From positions 1,264,109 through 1,328,108 of the forward strand of contig KZ111141.1 of the NCBI GenBank assembly GCA_002077045.2: DNA of 64,000 bases. Reading direction: 5' to 3'. This document shows, in pieces, positions 60,185 through 64,000 of this stretch. Position 1 is the first letter of the stretch; each line of letters starts with the position of its first letter. The notes under the pieces were generated by a model, which saw nothing but the letters and a program-made list of their open reading frames with translations, did not search any database and had not been told where the DNA came from. The stretch comes from Rachicladosporium sp. CCFEE 5018. Its lineage: Eukaryota; Ascomycota; Dothideomycetes; Cladosporiales; Cladosporiaceae. The translations under genes and the position numbers were made by a program.

Positions 60185-60900
60185 TCATCCCACAGTCCTC
60201 ACCCTCGCCCCATTCCTACCAGGCTTCTGCACCCTAAACGGACTCGTCTCCGCCGTAGCGGCCGGCTCAAACGTGAAGAACGTCTGCAGGTACAATCCAA
60301 CAAATCTCACGATCGTCTGCGGCAGCCCAGTTCCCTGACTGTAGCTTGCCGGACTGCTTGCGATAGCACCCACATTCGGCATTGTGAACGCGGGACCTGT
60401 CGCCGGCTTCGCTGCCGCGCCCTCTCCACCGAGCGCTCGTCCTGCACCACTGAATGTCGCGCCTCCAGCACCGCCCTTTGCAGGACTCTTCGCAGCGTCC
60501 GCAGCAGCTGATAGTACTGCTGTTCGTAATGCTGTGGCGTTTGCGCCTCGTACTGTCTCCTTCACTGAGCTTCCCTTTAGTATGAGAAATGTTGGCATAC
60601 TGTACGCGCCGTCAGCCTACGGATCCTGCCGTCCACTGCAACAGCGCTTCCCCTCCGATCATACACTCACGCGCTTATGCCATAATTCCCCGCTACTTCC
60701 CTCTGCGCATCCACATCAACCTTCACAAACGCCAGTCTCCCCGCTTTCGTCTCCTGCGCTGCCAATTGCTCGAAGATCGGCGAGATCACTTTGCAGGGTC
60801 CACACCAGTCGGCGTAGAAGTCTATGATCGTGTAGCTGTTGGCGGAGGTGATTGTGCGAAGATGGGCAGGGGACGTGATAGGCGTGACGGCGGAGGGCAT
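60185..60900 (-). CDS. Thioredoxin-domain protein with C-terminal extension, copy B
   Basis: Exons 60900-60671 and 60599-60185 give 214 residues with the WCGPC active site and the same intron phase as copy A; the acceptor is TACAG instead of ACCAG. About nine residues differ, mostly in the extension (KSPAK for KGPAK, FTMP for FTKP). The intron sequence is strongly diverged from copy A. Confidence 0.88.
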
Positions 60901-61655
60901 GGTAGCTGAGGGACCTGGAGCTGATGGCAGTGCGATTCGGAGTTAGTAAGGCGGTAGAGGCAATGCAGTCAAAAAGTTGTCAGAGAGGTGGTAGAGTGTT
61001 GTTACTGGATAGCTGGGCCGTGAGGTGCACGTTATGTCAGCGGAATGTGGCCACGGTTTGCTACACGTTTTGGTCCTCGATGCATCACGCGTCAGATCCA
61101 TTGACACATGTATCGCGAACAAAGCAGGATGCCGAGCATCGTCGATCGTACCATCATAAGCGCGTGATCCATACCACTTCTCGTGAGCGACTCGGTGTGG
61201 AGTTCGCAGCGCGAGTGTTTGTACCTTGCCTACGTTCGTACTCATCCACCGAAGCTAACCCGGTTTCGTATCGCTCGTACAGTAAAATCGGGGTCCTCAA
61301 GCTCAAGCCTAGAATCCCATCTTCTACTCTCAACCTCCATCTCGTCATGAAGAGGTCAGCTGTGCTACGGTGGACGGAGCAGCGGTTCGAGACCACTATT
61401 GCGTTCAGTCGGCATTCAACAGACGGTCCCGGTGCAGATGAGACCAAAGGCGCCAGTCTTAAGCCGACCCGAAGACGTTTGGTCAAGAGGTGATGGACGG
61501 GACTAACAGACTGCCCTATGGCCGACAACTAACTCCATAGCACTGTTTCCTACTTGAGTGGGTTGATGTCCCTCAATATGGCTATGGGCATAGCATCATT
61601 CAAGAGGACTACTCATCTCGCTACCTAGCGAACCCAAACAACCCTGCAAGACATC
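60901..61655. other. Divergent intergenic, thioredoxin to MDR reductase, copy B
   Basis: A 755-bp spacer. The part near 61415-61560 is nearly the same as copy A, while the rest shows many substitutions. No gene is called. Confidence 0.4.
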
Positions 61656-62699
61656 ATGGCCACCAACACAGCTGCTTTGCTGACTGGCAAGCATGTACGA
61701 CCTCTCTCCGTCGCCTCGGCACCAATGCCGGATCTCAAGCCTGGCTCCGTCATTGTCGAGACCAAAGCACTCGCCATCAACCCCGTGGACGCAGCGATCC
61801 AAACCGCAGGAATAATCGCCACTGACTACCCCGTCACCATGGGTCTCGACGGCGCTGGCACCGTGCACGCAGTCAGCGACGACACGACGAATGTGAAAGT
61901 CGGCGACCGTGTGCTGGCGTTCACGGCTGGAGGCACGGCACCAGGTGGCCAAGGTGGCACATTTCAGCAGTACTTCTGCGCGGACTCGAAGTATGTCGCC
62001 GTCCTGCCAGACAATGTCAAGTTCACCGAAGGAGTGGTCGTAACTTCCTGTCTCACCGTGGCTGCGATCAGCTTGTTCGACGAGAAGTGTCTTGCTTTGT
62101 CGCGCCCGCCGATCGAAGGACAGGCTGACTCCAACGACAAGATCGTGCTCATCTGGGCGGGCGCCACGGTGGTCGGTAGCTGTGCCATTCAGATAGCCAA
62201 ACTGGCAGGCTACGAAGTCTGGACCACGTCGAGCGAGCACAACTTCGACTATTGCAAGAATCTTGGCGCAGCTCAAGTATTTGACTACAAGCGGCCTAAC
62301 ATCGTCGACGAGATTGTGCAAGCGATCGATACATTCGGTAAGCCACTCACAGGCGCCTTCGGAGCACACCTTTGGACTGCCAACGACTGTGCGCAGGTCG
62401 TCCGCAAGTTGGGAGACTCCGTTGAGCACACACGAGCCGTCGGGACGGTCATTCCCGAAGGCTACGGCTTCAGCGTGCCCGAGGACTGGCCCGAGAATGT
62501 CAAGTTCTGCTGGCTGCTTAGTAAGAGTGACGCGGCAGAGTGGGTGTGGCGCGAATGGATCACTAAGGCACTGGCTGATGGCCGGATGAAGTGCAAGCCT
62601 GATGCTGATGTTGTTGGCAAGGGGCTAGAATTTGTACAGGAGGCACTGGATAGGTGGTCGCAAGGTGTCAGTGCTAGCAAGATTGTTGTGGAATTGTGA
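61656..62699 (+). CDS. MDR-family zinc-independent reductase, copy B
   Basis: Intact 347-residue copy starting MATNTAALLTGKHVRPL. Cofactor-binding IWAGATVVGSCAIQIAKLAG and the SSEHNFDYCKNLGAAQVFDY segment are kept. More than twenty residues differ from copy A over the first ~285, including RPPIEGQADSNDK for RPLAAGQVVPNGK. The last ~55 residues and the DNA downstream are almost identical. A gene-conversion boundary near 62520 is possible. Confidence 0.85.
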   Translation: MATNTAALLTGKHVRPLSVASAPMPDLKPGSVIVETKALAINPVDAAIQTAGIIATDYPVTMGLDGAGTVHAVSDDTTNVKVGDRVLAFTAGGTAPGGQGGTFQQYFCADSKYVAVLPDNVKFTEGVVVTSCLTVAAISLFDEKCLALSRPPIEGQADSNDKIVLIWAGATVVGSCAIQIAKLAGYEVWTTSSEHNFDYCKNLGAAQVFDYKRPNIVDEIVQAIDTFGKPLTGAFGAHLWTANDCAQVVRKLGDSVEHTRAVGTVIPEGYGFSVPEDWPENVKFCWLLSKSDAAEWVWREWITKALADGRMKCKPDADVVGKGLEFVQEALDRWSQGVSASKIVVEL

Positions 62700-63204
62700 G
62701 CTAGACTACATCATGAGAGAGGGTAAGTGTATGGTGTGGTCGAGAAGAAGCTACATGGCACGCTCGTTGACACGTTCGCAGCGTAGTGTCTTAGTGTCTT
62801 TGAATTGTAATACGATCGCCATCACAGTCAGCACTTTCGTCTCACAAGGTCTCGTGACACAGAGAGACAGGCCTCACACTTCGACATGCGATAGGCATCG
62901 CACAAGTTGGACCGCTTCCGACGGCGTGCGCAGATTTCCCAAGCTAAGAGATGTACGCCAAGCGCTGCGGAACAGTCACCGGTCCATAAAATCCCTTGTA
63001 CTTGCCCTTCAATGTCTTTTCTCTGCGACCGAACTCACACGTGACAATCGTCACTGCTCATGTGCGTGGAGCGGCACGTCTCTTGGGAGGCTCACCATTA
63101 AGCTTGCGTTGGTTGATTGAGGTGGAAAGGTATGTTGCAGGTAAAGTTTCTCTATGCTGATCATCACGACGTCCCTCAGACGTCCCAACATTATTCTCCG
63201 CACC
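62700..63204. other. Intergenic, MDR reductase to membrane protein, copy B
   Basis: A 505-bp spacer with only scattered differences from 34855-35358. No feature beyond 3' and promoter regions was recognised. Confidence 0.45.
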
Positions 63205-64000
63205 ATGGCTCCCGGTTTCGGAACCTCAATCCCCCTCACATCTTTCTTTATCGCCCTCTTATGTTGCCAAACACATTCCTTTCGGTTGTACGCGCGCAAT
63301 GGCGCCAGCAACGACCCAGATGGCCAATGCGCCGCGTGACAGCGCGCGCGTTGCCATGAAGTCCGCGAGCCTACAGCCGAACGCTGCCATGAAGCCCGCC
63401 ACCAAGGATGCGAGCGAAGCGAAGGCTCAGTCTGCTGAAAATGGTGCCGCGCCAGCGTCCGCGGCGCCTACATCGGCGGCATCTGCACCTTCGCCTTCAC
63501 CAGCCCAAAGTCAAGCCACCAGCAATGGTCAGGGGCAGCTCAGCACCTCTGAACAAGACTTCGCTGCATGGAGTGCAAAGAACCCGCCACCGCCGCCACG
63601 GCCAAGCCAGCAGAGCGCAGCAGCGGCTCAGCCTCCAGCTCCACCAGGGCCGCCGGGATCACCAGGTGACAAGCAATGCTTCAAGAGCGCTGATGGCTCC
63701 GAAGTCTGCGTCAACAAGACATTCGAGCATGGCAACACCACGGATGTGTATGATCAGAATGGCTCGTGTCACACTACCTGATCGCTAGCACAGCCCACTG
63801 ACTTTGGACAGGCATCCACGACTTCCACAACAAGTACAACGACCAGACCACTGGCACCCTCGCCGCCAACATCACAGGCACCAATGTCACCCAAGCCATG
63901 CAGCATGGTCCTCCTCAGGCAGGCAACACAGTCATCCAGGGGAATAACTACGACCAAGACTCCGGCTATCGTGACACGCACATTGAAGCCGGCAACGCCA
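63205..64000 (+). CDS. Membrane protein with signal peptide, copy B, cut by window end
   Basis: Same structure as copy A with offset 27846: exons 63205-63287, 63343-63767 and 63812 onward. The signal peptide and Pro-rich ectodomain are nearly identical. The second intron again starts with a weak donor (GTCACA against GTCCCA in copy A), so a weak GTC donor is retained in both. The transmembrane part lies beyond the window. Confidence 0.62.

Larger units (their letters stand above)
46224..64000. repeat. Large duplicated block, copy B
   Basis: A 17.8-kb second copy of 17975-36154, same order and strand, starting at the gap and continuing past the window end. It lacks the inverted-repeat element of copy A. 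It has small insertions of its own, for example near 49078-49129 and near 50551-50575. Divergence from copy A is uneven along its length. Confidence 0.97.

Noticed and set aside
60924..61493. 189-codon plus frame in the spacer between thioredoxin and MDR genes of copy B.
   Set aside because: Copy A does not keep the same frame or start, so coding is unlikely despite local DNA conservation.
1..64000. CRISPR arrays, bacterial operons, phage or plasmid features.
   Set aside because: The gene structures are eukaryotic with spliceosomal introns; no direct-repeat spacer arrays were seen.

Overview
The window is nuclear DNA of a filamentous or yeast-like ascomycete. Genes carry short introns (about 45-110 nt) with GTAAGT/GTATGT-type donors, intergenic spacers are short, and the gene content is fungal: epsin, centrin, polyubiquitin, an ETP1/BRAP2 RING protein, PTS2-type thiolase, an intron-containing tRNA-Ser and F-box proteins. 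Family flavour points to Dothideomycetes. The near-identical but diverged double copy of a large block would fit a hybrid or heterozygous diploid black yeast such as Hortaea werneckii; that identification is inference.

The window is three contigs joined by two 100-N gaps. Contig 1 (1-11319) holds an MFS transporter (partial), epsin, centrin/Cdc31, a long gene-poor stretch, fructose-1,6-bisphosphatase and most of a vacuolar amino acid transporter. Contig 2 (11420-46123) begins with 545 bp that repeat the end of contig 1 almost exactly, so the transporter gene is stuttered. It then carries a Helo-like/TPR/WD40 protein without a NACHT domain, peroxisomal thiolase, block A (RraA-like, CutC, methyltransferase, DUF1772-like, SDR, a disordered protein, tRNA-Ser, DUF1295, two F-box loci, thioredoxin, MDR reductase, a membrane protein), a dsRNA-binding-like protein, polyubiquitin, ETP1/BRAP2 and a histidine acid phosphatase cut by the second gap. 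Contig 3 (46224-64000) is block B, a second copy of block A in the same order and orientation.

Block A (17975-36154) and block B (46224-64000) differ by a few percent in most coding regions, but the difference is patchy. Some stretches are almost identical. The two F-box loci have decayed differently in each copy: locus 1 is broken in both by different lesions, and locus 2 is broken in A but open in B. Block A alone carries a 319-bp element with 39-bp terminal inverted repeats. Because the B copy starts exactly at a gap, a true tandem duplication cannot be separated from a misplaced haplotig or homeologous contig.

Functionally the genes cover endocytosis (epsin), spindle-pole duplication (centrin), gluconeogenesis and peroxisomal beta-oxidation (FBP1, thiolase), ubiquitin supply and ubiquitin ligation (polyubiquitin, ETP1, F-box), redox enzymes (SDR, MDR, DUF1295, thioredoxin) and a possible NLR-related immune or self-recognition protein. 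They look like a normal chromosome segment rather than one dedicated cluster.
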